DNA of 64,000 bases from Pseudomonas sp. PICF141. GTDB lineage: Bacteria > Pseudomonadota > Gammaproteobacteria > Pseudomonadales > Pseudomonadaceae. The notes under the pieces are model-generated. The model was not told the DNA's origin, searched no databases, and saw only the letters and a program-made list of their open reading frames with translations. The position numbers and the translations under genes are program-made. Where the stretch lies: positions 94,718-158,717 of the forward strand of contig NZ_MUNM01000073.1 in the NCBI RefSeq assembly GCF_002286815.1, given 5' to 3'. This document shows, in pieces, positions 52,297-61,050 of this stretch; the first letter of the stretch is position 1, and each line of letters opens with the position of its first letter.

Positions 52297-52494
52297 ATGC
52301 AAGTGTTCAATGTTGAAGGCATGTCCTGCGGTCACTGCGTCAAGGCCATCACCCAGGCGCTACAAGCCAAGGATCCCGCGGCCAGCGTGCGCATTGATCT
52401 GGCGGCAAAAGAAGTCGGCGTTGAAAGTGCGCTGACGGCCGCTCAGGTGATCGCCGTGATCAGCGAAGAGGGTTATGGCGTTAAACTGGCCTGA
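52297..52494 (+). CDS. copZ: Copper chaperone CopZ
   Basis: The 65-aa HMA-domain protein has the Cu(I)-binding motif GMSCGHC (Cys11 and Cys14) and the end IAVISEEGYGVKL. It carries Cu+ to CopA and can deliver it to CueR. The start follows AAGGAG. A CueR operator 50 nt upstream implies copper induction. It sits apart from copA-cueR, on the opposite strand. Confidence 0.92.
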   Translation: MQVFNVEGMSCGHCVKAITQALQAKDPAASVRIDLAAKEVGVESALTAAQVIAVISEEGYGVKLA

Positions 52495-52601
52495 GTTTTT
52501 TAATAGTTAGCGACCTAACGGAATGTTCAAGGCGTCCACGCCCGGCTAGACTGTCGGCCTGCCGATCCATGGCCAACCTGCCTGCCTAACCTGGACGCCT
52601 G

Positions 52602-53798
52602 ATGAACTTGCGCGCAATCCTGATTCTCGGCGCCTTGAGCGCTTTCGGTCCGCTGGCGATCGATTTCTATCTGCCGGCCTTTCCGGCGATGGCGCTCGCT
52701 TTCGGTACCGACGAAAAACACATTCAACTGACTCTGGCGGCCTATTTTTTCGGCCTGTCCATCGGCCAACTGGCGTACGGTCCGGTGGCCGATCGCTTCG
52801 GGCGACGGATTCCCTTGCTGACAGGTATCGGCTTGTTCACCGCCGCTTCATTGGCCTGTGCTTATGCGCCAACGCTGGAATGGCTGATTGGCGCACGTTT
52901 CGTCCAGGCGCTGGGCGGTTGCGCGGGCATGGTGATTTCGCGGGCGGTGGTCAGCGATAAATGCGATGCGGTGGGGTCGGCGAAGGTCTTTTCACAGTTG
53001 ATGCTGGTGATGGGCCTGGCGCCGATTCTTGCGCCGATGCTGGGCGGGTTGCTGGTCAACACGACGGGCTGGCAATCGATCTTTCTGGTATTGACCGGTT
53101 TCAGTGCGCTGGCAGGGTTGGCAGTGGCCTTGGGGCTGCCGGAAAGTCTGCCGGCCCATGTGCCGCGCCAACCGTTGTCGGGCGCGTTGCGTCAGTACGG
53201 TCGGTTACTGGCGGACCCGATCTTCCTCGGCCATGCCCTGACCGGTGGCATCGCCATCGCCGGGATGTTTGCCTACATCGCCGGTTCACCGTTCGTCTTT
53301 ATCAAACTCTATGGCGTGCCGGCCGAGCATTTCGGCTGGCTGTTCGGCATTAACGCGGCGGGTTTCATTCTGGTGGCCCAGGTCAACGCCCGAATGCTGG
53401 CCAAGCGCGGCCCGGCCTTTTTGCTGGCGCGTACCGTCTGGCTTTATCTGGCGGGCGGTCTGGCCCTGTTGGCGGTCAGCGCGTTGCACACCGCGCAGTT
53501 GTGGCCGTTGCTGATTCCGCTTTTCCTTTGCATTGCCAGCCTGGGTTGTATTGTGCCCAACGCCTCGGCCTGCGCCATGAACGGTCAGGGTGCGCGCGCG
53601 GGCAGTGCCTCGGCGATGCTCGGTTGCCTGCAATTCAGCGTTGCCGCCGGGGCCGCAGCATTGGTGGGGGTTTTACATGATGGCAGCGCCATGCCGATGG
53701 CCATGGTCATCAGCCTGTGCGGGGTTCTGGTGGTGAGCGCGGCGATGCTCACCCGACGTTTGCAAAATGCCCGCGCGCTGATGCAAGCCCAGGCCTGA
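52602..53798 (+). CDS. Bcr/CflA family MFS exporter
   Basis: The 398-aa protein has 12 predicted helices. The Bcr/CflA markers are ALSAFGPLAIDFYLPAFP at the start and AYFFGLSIGQLAYGPVADRFGRR (motif A) split as IGQLAYGP and DRFGRR. RFVQALGGCAGMVISRAVV is motif C/D-like. Such transporters export sulfathiazole, bicyclomycin or similar drugs by proton antiport. The ATG at 52602 is in a short intergenic gap after copZ. Substrate unknown. Confidence 0.9.
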   Translation: MNLRAILILGALSAFGPLAIDFYLPAFPAMALAFGTDEKHIQLTLAAYFFGLSIGQLAYGPVADRFGRRIPLLTGIGLFTAASLACAYAPTLEWLIGARFVQALGGCAGMVISRAVVSDKCDAVGSAKVFSQLMLVMGLAPILAPMLGGLLVNTTGWQSIFLVLTGFSALAGLAVALGLPESLPAHVPRQPLSGALRQYGRLLADPIFLGHALTGGIAIAGMFAYIAGSPFVFIKLYGVPAEHFGWLFGINAAGFILVAQVNARMLAKRGPAFLLARTVWLYLAGGLALLAVSALHTAQLWPLLIPLFLCIASLGCIVPNASACAMNGQGARAGSASAMLGCLQFSVAAGAAALVGVLHDGSAMPMAMVISLCGVLVVSAAMLTRRLQNARALMQAQA

Positions 53799-53806
53799 GG
53801 ACGGAC

Positions 53807-53977
53807 TCAGCCAGCAGCGCGATGCTGACGGTCGGGAATCTGATGGGGCGCGTGCAAGCGCGCTTCAAGCGTTTTAGTGAAGGCCAGCGCTTCGGCTTCA
53901 CTGCGGAATGTCACAGCGTGTTGATCCAGACGGACCTGCCAGCGGGATTTTGCCACTTCTTGTATCAGGATCTTCAT
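53807..53977 (-). CDS. Small hypothetical protein
   Basis: The 56-aa protein (MKILIQEVAKSRW to HRAAG) has an AAAGGAGCTC ribosome site just upstream and a beta-alpha pattern (HAVTFRSEAEALAF) like small DUF2188-type proteins. It is convergent with the MFS gene and ends 8 nt after it. The ATG at 53977 is preferred over a longer frame. No function is known. Confidence 0.6.
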   Translation of the reverse strand: MKILIQEVAKSRWQVRLDQHAVTFRSEAEALAFTKTLEARLHAPHQIPDRQHRAAG

Positions 53978-54145
53978 TGCTGAGCTCCTTTGGTAAAAGA
54001 CGTCTGGTAAAAGACGTCTCAAATGACATCACATAAACGATTATTCGCAGCGGATTCGATTGTAGACCCGAATACGATCGCAATTGTGACAACGGTCAAT
54101 TCTCTGACTGACGGCAAAAAATCACCGGCTCCTACAAAGGCGCGA

Positions 54146-55159
54146 TCAGAACCCTTCAAGCACAATTTTGCCCTTGGATTTGCCGCTCTCCAGCAGAGCA
54201 TGGGCACGCCGCAGGTTGGCCGCGTTGATGGTCCCGAAATGCTCGCCGAGCGTGGTTTTCAGGGTGCCTGCATCGATCAGCCCGGCGACGCGGTTGAGCA
54301 GTTTGTGCTGCTCGATCATGTCTGCGGTTTCGAACAGCGAACGGGTGTACATGAACTCCCAGTGCAGCGACAGGCTCTTGCGCTTGAGCTTGGTCACGTC
54401 CAGGGACTTCGGATCATCGATCAGCGCCAGTTTGCCTTGCGGCGCCAACGCTTCCACCAATTGATCCAGATGTTGATCGGTCTGGGTCAGGCTGGCGACA
54501 TGGGTCACCTGCCCGACCCCGGCACGTTTGAGTTCTTCACTCAGCGGCTGGCTATGGTCGATCACCTGATCGGCACCCAGGTTGCGCACCCAGCTTTGGG
54601 TCTGTGCACGGGAAGCGGTGCCGATGACCTTCAGCGCGGTGAGCTGGCTGGCCAATTGCGTGAGGATTGAACCCACACCGCCAGCGGCACCGACGATCAG
54701 CAGGCTCTGGCCTTCATCGGTTTTGCCTTCGCGCACTTGCAGGCGCTCGAACAGCAATTCCCATGCAGTGATGGCGGTCAGCGGCAGGGCGGCCGCTTCG
54801 GCGAAACCGAGGGTTTTCGGCATATGGCCGACGATTCGCTCATCCACCACATGCAACTCGCTATTGCCGCCGGCACGGGCGATGGAGCCTGCGTAGAACA
54901 CCTTGTCGCCGGCCTTGAACAAGGTCACTTCGCTGCCGACAGCCTTGACCACACCGGCCACGTCCCAGCCCAGCACCTTTGCCACGCCACCTTCCGGCTG
55001 GACGTTCTGGCGGACCTTGGTGTCCACCGGGTTGACCGAAATGGCTTTGACCTCCACCAACAGGTCACGCGGGCCGGCGACCGGTTCTGGCAGTTCGATG
55101 TCTTGCAGGGATTTTTCGTCGCTGATGGGCAGGGAGTCGTAGTAGGCGATGGCTTTCAT
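54146..55159 (-). CDS. Zinc-type alcohol dehydrogenase / quinone oxidoreductase
   Basis: The 337-aa medium-chain dehydrogenase has an N-terminal GroES-like domain (DLLVEVKAISVNPVDTKVRQ; GWDVAGVVKAVG) and a nucleotide-binding Rossmann fold (LLIVGAAGGVGSILTQLA, about 150-167). Few of the zinc-binding residues of classical ADH are seen, so it is closer to the quinone oxidoreductase (QOR/YhdH) group, using NADPH. It is divergent from a LysR gene 117 nt away, its probable regulator. Confidence 0.88.
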   Translation of the reverse strand: MKAIAYYDSLPISDEKSLQDIELPEPVAGPRDLLVEVKAISVNPVDTKVRQNVQPEGGVAKVLGWDVAGVVKAVGSEVTLFKAGDKVFYAGSIARAGGNSELHVVDERIVGHMPKTLGFAEAAALPLTAITAWELLFERLQVREGKTDEGQSLLIVGAAGGVGSILTQLASQLTALKVIGTASRAQTQSWVRNLGADQVIDHSQPLSEELKRAGVGQVTHVASLTQTDQHLDQLVEALAPQGKLALIDDPKSLDVTKLKRKSLSLHWEFMYTRSLFETADMIEQHKLLNRVAGLIDAGTLKTTLGEHFGTINAANLRRAHALLESGKSKGKIVLEGF

Positions 55160-55276
55160 GTGCGTTCCTGAGAGGGAATAATTTCGATGGGTCAGATGAT
55201 TGGTTATTTCCCGGCAAGATAAAACCCGCTAAAAGAACAGTCTCTTTCAATGTTTTTTTGATAATCGAGGCTGGCG

Positions 55277-56206
55277 ATGCTGCGTTTCGATGACTTGCAG
55301 TTGTTCGTTCGGGCTGCAGACCTGGGCAGCCTGTCGGCGGCGGCGCGGGTGATGGATATGTCGGCGGCGGTGGCCAGTGCAGCGTTGAAGCGCATCGAAC
55401 GGCAACTCGGCGCCCGCTTGCTCGCCCGTTCTACCCGTAGCCTGCGCCTGACCGCCGAAGGCGAGGGCTTTCTGGAATACGCCCGGGCAGCCTTGAGCAA
55501 TCTCGATGAAGGTCGCCGCTTGCTGGCCAGCGGGCAGGATCAGGTCAGCGGCATTTTGCAGCTGTCGGCGCCTTCGGATTTCGGTCGCAACCTGCTGTTG
55601 CCATGGCTCGACGAGTTTCAGTGCGAGCATCCGAAACTCACGGTACGGTTGCTGCTGGGTGACCGCATCGCCGACCTGTTTCGCCAACCGGTGGACATTG
55701 CCCTGCGGTATGGCGAGCCGGAAGACTCGAGCCTGGTGGCGTTGCCCATCGCCCCGCAGAACCGTCGCGTGCTCTGCGCGGCGCCGAGTTACCTGGCCCG
55801 GCATGGCGAACCTCGGTATCTGGAGCAATTGGCTCAGCACAACTGCCTGTTATTCATGCTCGGTGGTCGGGTTCACGATCACTGGAGTTTCCACGATGGC
55901 AAACGCGAAGTGAGCCTGACGGTCAGTGGTGATCGCTTCAGTGACGATGCCGATGTTGTGCGTCTGTGGGCCCTGGCGGGGGCGGGAATTGCGTATAAAT
56001 CCTGGCTCGATGTCGCGGCCGATGTGCTGGCCGGTCGGTTGAAAGTGCTGATGCCGGAGCTGCTCTGTGAGCGCGCTCCGCTGAATTTGCTGTGCGCCCA
56101 TCGCGCACAATTGAGTAAGCCGGTGAACCTTTTGCGGGAAATGCTTGCCAGCCGATGCGCTCGCATAAGCAGTCAATTTCCGACGAAATCGGATGTCGAT
56201 CATTAG
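55277..56206 (+). CDS. LysR family transcriptional regulator
   Basis: The 309-aa protein has an N-terminal winged HTH (FDDLQLFVRAADLGSLSAAA, then KRIERQLGARLLARSTRSL) and a substrate-binding domain (about 95-300) with SAPSDFGRNLLLPWL. LysR regulators usually act on the divergent gene, here the dehydrogenase. The inducer is unknown. A GAGG ribosome site lies 6 nt upstream of the ATG. Confidence 0.9.
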   Translation: MLRFDDLQLFVRAADLGSLSAAARVMDMSAAVASAALKRIERQLGARLLARSTRSLRLTAEGEGFLEYARAALSNLDEGRRLLASGQDQVSGILQLSAPSDFGRNLLLPWLDEFQCEHPKLTVRLLLGDRIADLFRQPVDIALRYGEPEDSSLVALPIAPQNRRVLCAAPSYLARHGEPRYLEQLAQHNCLLFMLGGRVHDHWSFHDGKREVSLTVSGDRFSDDADVVRLWALAGAGIAYKSWLDVAADVLAGRLKVLMPELLCERAPLNLLCAHRAQLSKPVNLLREMLASRCARISSQFPTKSDVDH

Positions 56207-56296
56207 TCGCAGGCAAATAGCGAAATTTCTGTCAGGAACTATCACCACCAATGGATTCCCAAGGGCAGGAACCGGCGGTTAACCCGCTTATACTAG

Positions 56297-56522
56297 CGCC
56301 CGCCTCATGTACGCACCGTCGACCTCGCAATGGCGAGGTCAGGTTCGATTCGGTCATACCCGATGGTCATCACCAGACCTTCGTTGCACCCACGAAGCAA
56401 TGGCTTGGGTAAGTGGGTGGCTTTGCCCGGTCCATGGCGGTTTTCGCGTCTTGGCCGACGACACATTACTGGTCAAGATGTCTCCGAGCAGTAGACGAAA
56501 CGATTCAACAGGGAGTGAATAC
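56297..56522 (+). promoter_or_regulatory. Hairpin-rich leader before the ArsR-type gene
   Basis: A TATACT -10 at 56289-56294 could start a leader of about 220 nt. It has a perfect GACCTCGC-AATG-GCGAGGTC hairpin (56321-56340), a CTTCGT/ACGAAG hairpin (56379-56397) and a third ACCC...GGGT stem. No ORF with a ribosome site fits. The structure may be a cis-acting RNA. No known riboswitch class was recognised. Confidence 0.4.
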
Positions 56523-57257
56523 ATGGAACATGCACCTTGCATCAGCCAGATCGCCACATTGCTGGCTGATCCCAAGCGCAGCGCAATGATGTGGGCCTTG
56601 ATGGATGGCTCGGCGCGGCAAACCGAAGAGTTGGCATTGCTGGCCGGCCTGTCGCCGTCTTCGGCCAGTGCGCATTTAGGGCGCTTGTCCACCGGAGGTC
56701 TGTTGAAAGTCGAAACCCGTGGCCGCAAACGGTTTTTCCGGCTTGCCGCGCCCGAAGTCGGCGCCGCAATAGAGGCCCTCGCCAGCGCCACCCTGGCCAG
56801 TACGCCTCGGGACATCCCGGAGGTTTTCAAACGCACGAGCCCTATCGCCAAACCTCAGGCGGCGCCTTCGTCACTGCTGCGGGCCAGGCTGTGCGACGAT
56901 CATCTGGGCGGCACCCTGGCCGCCGATCTGTACCAGCGCCTGCTGGATGCGGGCTGGATCGAGCAATTCGATCAGCGGGTGATGATCACTCACAAGGGCG
57001 CTACACAATTGGCAACACGCGGCGTGTTCATCCAGGCGTTGGCTCATCGCAACAGCAGAGTCGCCTGCGCTTGCCCGGACTGGAGCGAAAGACGCCCGCA
57101 CATGGGCGGTTCATTGGGCGCGGCGTTGTTGCAGCTATTCATGCAATCGGGCTGGTTGAGCCTGCCCAACGATTCGCGAGCGTTGCAGATCACCGCGACG
57201 GGGCAACGGGAAATCCATCGCTTCGCCAAGGAAACCGAACTGGAAATGGCGCTTTAG
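56523..57257 (+). CDS. ArsR-type winged-helix regulator
   Basis: The 244-aa protein has an ArsR-like HTH in its first 90 residues (ISQIATLLADPKRSAMMWAL; ELALLAGLSPSSASAHLGRL; GLLKVETRGRKRFFRL). The C-terminal 150 residues form a second, helical domain with a Cys pair (VACACPDWSE). It is longer than plain ArsR repressors. No DNA-sensor metal motif (ELCVCDL) is present. It lies 132 nt before a same-strand MFS transporter that it probably controls. I used the ATG with an AGGGAG site; the longer frame includes the leader. Confidence 0.85.
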   Translation: MEHAPCISQIATLLADPKRSAMMWALMDGSARQTEELALLAGLSPSSASAHLGRLSTGGLLKVETRGRKRFFRLAAPEVGAAIEALASATLASTPRDIPEVFKRTSPIAKPQAAPSSLLRARLCDDHLGGTLAADLYQRLLDAGWIEQFDQRVMITHKGATQLATRGVFIQALAHRNSRVACACPDWSERRPHMGGSLGAALLQLFMQSGWLSLPNDSRALQITATGQREIHRFAKETELEMAL

Positions 57258-57389
57258 AGCCGTTGAGGTGCGACGTCCGGGATTTGTTTCAGACGTCGTT
57301 CATAGCTGTGGACAGGTCGCATCCAGCAATAATCCCCAGCCGCTATCGCGCACACTCGATCCGGGATTTCAGGATTGGGGGAATGTGGC

Positions 57390-58772
57390 ATGGACACACG
57401 AAGCTTCAGCGCGGCAGAACGATTGGAACGGCTGCCCATCAGCGGTTATCACCGCATCATTTTCATCATCATTGCCCTGGCGTTTTTCTTCGACTCCATG
57501 GACCTGGCGATGATGACCTTTCTGCTCGGCTCGATCAAAACCGAGTTTGGCCTGAGCACGGCGCAGGCCGGGTTGCTGGCCAGTTCGAGTTTCTTCGGCA
57601 TGGTTCTGGGCGCATCGCTGTCCGGTATGCTGGCCGACCGCTTCGGGCGCAAACCGGTGTTCCAGTGGAGCATTGTGTTGTGGGGCATCGCCAGTTACCT
57701 GTGTTCGACGGCGCAAAACGTTGAAACGCTGACGCTGTTCCGAATCCTGCTGGGGATCGGCATGGGCATGGAGTTTCCGATTGCTCAGTCGATGCTGTCG
57801 GAGCTGATTCCGGCAAAGCGACGTGGACGTTACATTGCGTTGATGGATGGTTTTTGGCCGCTCGGCTTCGTGGCAGCCGGGGTGCTGTCGTACTTCCTGT
57901 TGCCGGTGATTGGCTGGCGCGACATCTTTCTGGTGTTGGCGGTGCCGGCGGTGTTCGTCCTGGCGATTCGTTTTTTCATTCCCGAGTCACCGCGCTGGCT
58001 GGAGCAGGCCGGACATCATGACGCGGCGGATAAGGTCTTGCTCGGCATCGAAGATCGGGTCCGGGCTTCATTGGGCCGTGCGGATTTGCCTGAACCGATT
58101 CGTCTGCCCCGATTGGCGAGTCAACCGGGCACGTTCTTCTCTGCGCTAGGGGAGATCTGGTCGCCGCAGTATCGCCAGCGCACGATGATGATCTGGAGCG
58201 TGTGGTTCTTCGCCTTGCTGGGTTTCTATGGCCTGACGTCCTGGCTCAGTGCGTTGTTGCAACAGTCGGGCTTCGCCGTGACTCAATCGGTGTATTACAC
58301 GGTGCTGATTTCCCTCGGCGGAATTCCCGGTTTCCTTATGGCTGCCTGGCTGGTGGAGCGTTGGGGGCGTAAACCGGTGTGCGTCGTGACATTGCTCGGC
58401 GGCGGCGTCATGGCGTTTCTTTATGGCCAGAGTGCGGTGTTCGGCGGCAACGTCAGTCTGTTGATTACCTCGGGGCTGCTGATGCAGTTCTTCCTGTTCG
58501 GCATGTGGGCGGTGCTCTACACCTACACCCCTGAGTTGTACCCGACGTCGGCACGGGCCACGGGCTCGGGGTTCGCGTCAGCCATCGGCCGCGTAGGGTC
58601 GTTGCTCGGGCCGTTGGTGACCGGGCTGGTGTTCCCGATGACCGGGCAGGGCGGGGTGTTTGCGCTGGGGGCGATGTGCTTTGCGATTGCGGCGGGGGTG
58701 GTGTGGATGTTCGGGATGGAGACCCGGGGCAAGACGTTGGAAGAGTTGAGTGAGCCGGTGATCGTCAAGTAA
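57390..58772 (+). CDS. MFS transporter (sugar/aromatic acid-like, NiaP-type)
   Basis: The 460-aa protein has 12 helices. Motif A is GMLADRFGRKP; motif B-like elements are RILLGIGMGMEFPIAQS and the sugar-porter ESPRWLEQAG segment after helix 6. The second-half motif is ERWGRKPVC, followed by YTPELYPTSARATGSG. Features are close to NiaP/AAHS importers of niacin, benzoate or other carboxylic acids. The start follows GGGGGA. Its regulator is probably the upstream ArsR-type gene. Substrate unknown. Confidence 0.88.
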   Translation: MDTRSFSAAERLERLPISGYHRIIFIIIALAFFFDSMDLAMMTFLLGSIKTEFGLSTAQAGLLASSSFFGMVLGASLSGMLADRFGRKPVFQWSIVLWGIASYLCSTAQNVETLTLFRILLGIGMGMEFPIAQSMLSELIPAKRRGRYIALMDGFWPLGFVAAGVLSYFLLPVIGWRDIFLVLAVPAVFVLAIRFFIPESPRWLEQAGHHDAADKVLLGIEDRVRASLGRADLPEPIRLPRLASQPGTFFSALGEIWSPQYRQRTMMIWSVWFFALLGFYGLTSWLSALLQQSGFAVTQSVYYTVLISLGGIPGFLMAAWLVERWGRKPVCVVTLLGGGVMAFLYGQSAVFGGNVSLLITSGLLMQFFLFGMWAVLYTYTPELYPTSARATGSGFASAIGRVGSLLGPLVTGLVFPMTGQGGVFALGAMCFAIAAGVVWMFGMETRGKTLEELSEPVIVK

Positions 58773-58784
58773 ACACCGAACGAA

Positions 58785-58874
58785 TGTGGGAGCGGGCTTA
58801 CTCGCGAAGGCGGCGTGTCAGTCAACGAGGATGTCGACTGGCATACCGCCTTCGCGAGCAAGCCCGCTCCCACA
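58785..58874. repeat. REPIN (GCGGGCTTACTCGCGAAGG)
   Basis: TGTGGGAGCGGGCTTACTCG and its complement CGAGCAAGCCCGCTCCCACA form the arms, with a loop of about 35 nt. It separates two convergent genes and begins 12 nt after the MFS stop. Confidence 0.9.
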
Positions 58875-58893
58875 TTGGGTTTTGCGGTGAACC

Positions 58894-59847
58894 TTACGGT
58901 TTCACCAACCGCGCATCCAGGCTGTTCTGCGCCAGGCGCTTGGCCTGATCCTGGGTCATGCCCAGATCGGTGTACAGCGCGTGGAAGTTCTCGGTGACAT
59001 ACCCGCCGAAATACGCCGGGTCATCGGAGTTCACCGTCACCTTCACACCGCGCTCGAGCATCTCGAGAATGTTGTGCTGGGACATGTGATCGAACACGCA
59101 GAGTTTGGTGTTCGACAACGGGCACACGGTCAGCGGGATCTGCTCGTCGATGATCCGCTGCATCAAGCGCTCGTCTTCGATGGCGCGCACACCATGATCG
59201 ATGCGCTGGATTTTCAGCAGGTCAAGGGCTTCCCAGATGTACTCGGGCGGGCCTTCTTCACCGGCGTGGGCCACGGTCAGGAAGCCTTCGCTGCGGGCAC
59301 GATCGAACACCCGCTGGAACTTGCTCGGCGGGTGGCCCATCTCCGAACTGTCTAGGCCCACGGCGACAAACGCATCGCGGAACGGCAGCGCCTGGTCGAG
59401 GGTTTTCTGTGCTTCGTCTTCGCTCAGGTGGCGCAGGAAACTGAGGATCAACCCGCTGGTGATGCCCAGTTGCTGCTCGCCATCCTTTAGTGCGGCGGCG
59501 ATACCGTTGAGCACGACTTCGAACGGGATGCCACGGTCGGTGTGGGTTTGCGGGTCAAAGAACGGCTCGGTGTGAATCACGTTCTGCGCCTTGCAGCGCA
59601 ACAGGTAGGCCCAGGTCAGGTCGTAGAAATCCTGAGAGGTGCGCAACACGTCGGCGCCCTGGTAATACAGGTCGAGAAACTCTTGCAGGTTATTGAAGGC
59701 GTAAGCCTTGCGCAGCGTTTCAACGTCGCTCCACGGCAGGGTGATCTTGTTGCGTTCGGCCAGGGCGAACAGCAGCTCAGGCTCCAGCGAACCTTCCAGG
59801 TGCAAGTGCAATTCTGCCTTGGGCAGAGCGTTCAGCCAGTCGTACAT
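58894..59847 (-). CDS. Adenine deaminase (adenosine-deaminase fold)
   Basis: The 317-aa metallo-hydrolase has the zinc-binding HxH in KAELHLHLEGSLEPE (about 11-25), the catalytic segment TVAHAGEEGPPEYI, the His in RIDHGVRAI and the Asp pair VNSDDPAYFGGY. Length and sequence match P. aeruginosa PA0148, which deaminates adenine rather than adenosine. It supplies hypoxanthine to the salvage route. The ATG of MYDWLNALPK is the right start; the longer frame has no support. Confidence 0.9.
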   Translation of the reverse strand: MYDWLNALPKAELHLHLEGSLEPELLFALAERNKITLPWSDVETLRKAYAFNNLQEFLDLYYQGADVLRTSQDFYDLTWAYLLRCKAQNVIHTEPFFDPQTHTDRGIPFEVVLNGIAAALKDGEQQLGITSGLILSFLRHLSEDEAQKTLDQALPFRDAFVAVGLDSSEMGHPPSKFQRVFDRARSEGFLTVAHAGEEGPPEYIWEALDLLKIQRIDHGVRAIEDERLMQRIIDEQIPLTVCPLSNTKLCVFDHMSQHNILEMLERGVKVTVNSDDPAYFGGYVTENFHALYTDLGMTQDQAKRLAQNSLDARLVKP

Positions 59848-59929
59848 GTTTGAAATCTCATCAGGTGCAATGGGGGGCATTCTACAGATGCCCGCAGAAA
59901 CAATGAGCAAAACCTGACCAGCCGGTTCA

Positions 59930-60895
59930 TTACACGGCTGGCTGTTGCCGTCGATAAGCATAGGTCTCGGCGAAGCGCGACAGCAGGAATTCGGCGCAGG
60001 TGGTGGCCGGATATTTCGCCGGACGCCCTTCGTCCTGACAGCCGGGAAGGCATTCAATGGCGGTGTCGGGGTGCGGTTCGGCAAAGAACGGCATCGAGTA
60101 ACGATCCACTCCCGACGGGCTGATCACCCGGTGCGGCGTCGACAAGTAACGGTCGTTGCTCCAGCGCGCCATCATGTCGCCGAGGTTGACCACGAACATG
60201 CCTTCGATCGGCGGCGCATCGATCCATTCGCCCCGCACATTGCGCACTTGCAGTCCGCCAGCGGCATCCTGATAAAGCAGGGTGATGCAGCCGTAATCGG
60301 TGTGAGCGCCGGCACCTTGCTGATCGAAGGTGCTGGCGGTATGGCGCGGCGGGTAATGGATCATCCGCAGCACGCTGACCGGTTCTTTGAAACGCCTGTC
60401 GAAGAAATCGCGCTCGATGCCCAGCGCCAGCGTCATGGCCCGCAGCAAGGTTTGAGCGAGCGCCTGCATGTCGACGTAGTGTTGCTCCATCAGCGATTCC
60501 CAACCGGGCAACGACGGATGACGATTGGGCCCACGCAAAGGTTTTTCTGCAATCACCTCGGGATGATCCGCCGGCAGGTGCAGGCCCATGTCGAAAGTTT
60601 CTTTCAGATCGCTGGGTTTGCTCGGGTCGAGTTGTTCGGTGGCGATGGCGCCATAGCCGCGATGATGGTGGGTCTGGGTGATGTCGATCTTGAGTTTTTC
60701 GGCGGTGGGCAGGGCGAAGAAACGTTGGGCGTGGTCGAGCACGGCGGCGATACGCGACGGGGCGATCGGGTGGCCCTTGATATAGAAAAAGCCCCATTCG
60801 CGGCAGGCATGGTCGATTTGTGTGGCGACCGATTGCCATGCTTGGGTTTCATCGCTGTAGAGCGGGTTGATGTCGATGATGGGAAGGCTGTTCAT
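59930..60895 (-). CDS. Isopenicillin-N-synthase-like 2-oxoglutarate/Fe(II) oxygenase
   Basis: The 321-aa non-heme oxygenase has the N-terminal IDINPLYS and GFFYIKGHP segments of the family. The iron facial triad is HTDYG (His and Asp, about 200-205) and the distal His in STPHRVISP (about 260-268). The 2-oxoglutarate-binding Arg and Ser are in RYSMPFF. Substrate is unknown. It lies between the adenine deaminase and a BMP-family binding protein, as PA0147 lies next to PA0148 in P. aeruginosa. A purine or other nitrogen compound is the natural guess. Confidence 0.85.
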   Translation of the reverse strand: MNSLPIIDINPLYSDETQAWQSVATQIDHACREWGFFYIKGHPIAPSRIAAVLDHAQRFFALPTAEKLKIDITQTHHHRGYGAIATEQLDPSKPSDLKETFDMGLHLPADHPEVIAEKPLRGPNRHPSLPGWESLMEQHYVDMQALAQTLLRAMTLALGIERDFFDRRFKEPVSVLRMIHYPPRHTASTFDQQGAGAHTDYGCITLLYQDAAGGLQVRNVRGEWIDAPPIEGMFVVNLGDMMARWSNDRYLSTPHRVISPSGVDRYSMPFFAEPHPDTAIECLPGCQDEGRPAKYPATTCAEFLLSRFAETYAYRRQQPAV

Positions 60896-60940
60896 GCGGC
60901 TGTCCTGAAGAGTGCGCAGACCGGAAAACACTCGAAAACC

Positions 60941-61027
60941 CTGTGGGAGCGGGCTTGCCCGCGATGACGTCTCCAGCATCTCTGTTGACTGAAAGTCCGC
61001 TATCGCGGGCAAGCCCGCTCCCACAGG
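60941..61027. repeat. REPIN (GCGGGCTTGCCCGCGATG)
   Basis: CTGTGGGAGCGGGCTTGCCC and the complement GGGCAAGCCCGCTCCCACAG surround a 46-nt loop. It lies between the oxygenase start and the BMP-protein stop. Confidence 0.9.
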
Positions 61028-61050
61028 TACTGTGTTTTGGCTTAAAGGAA

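Noticed and set aside
58894..60084. Longer 396-codon start for adenine deaminase
   Set aside because: The extra 79 residues overlap the neighbouring oxygenase gene in another frame and are not family-like. MYDWLNALPK is the standard start.
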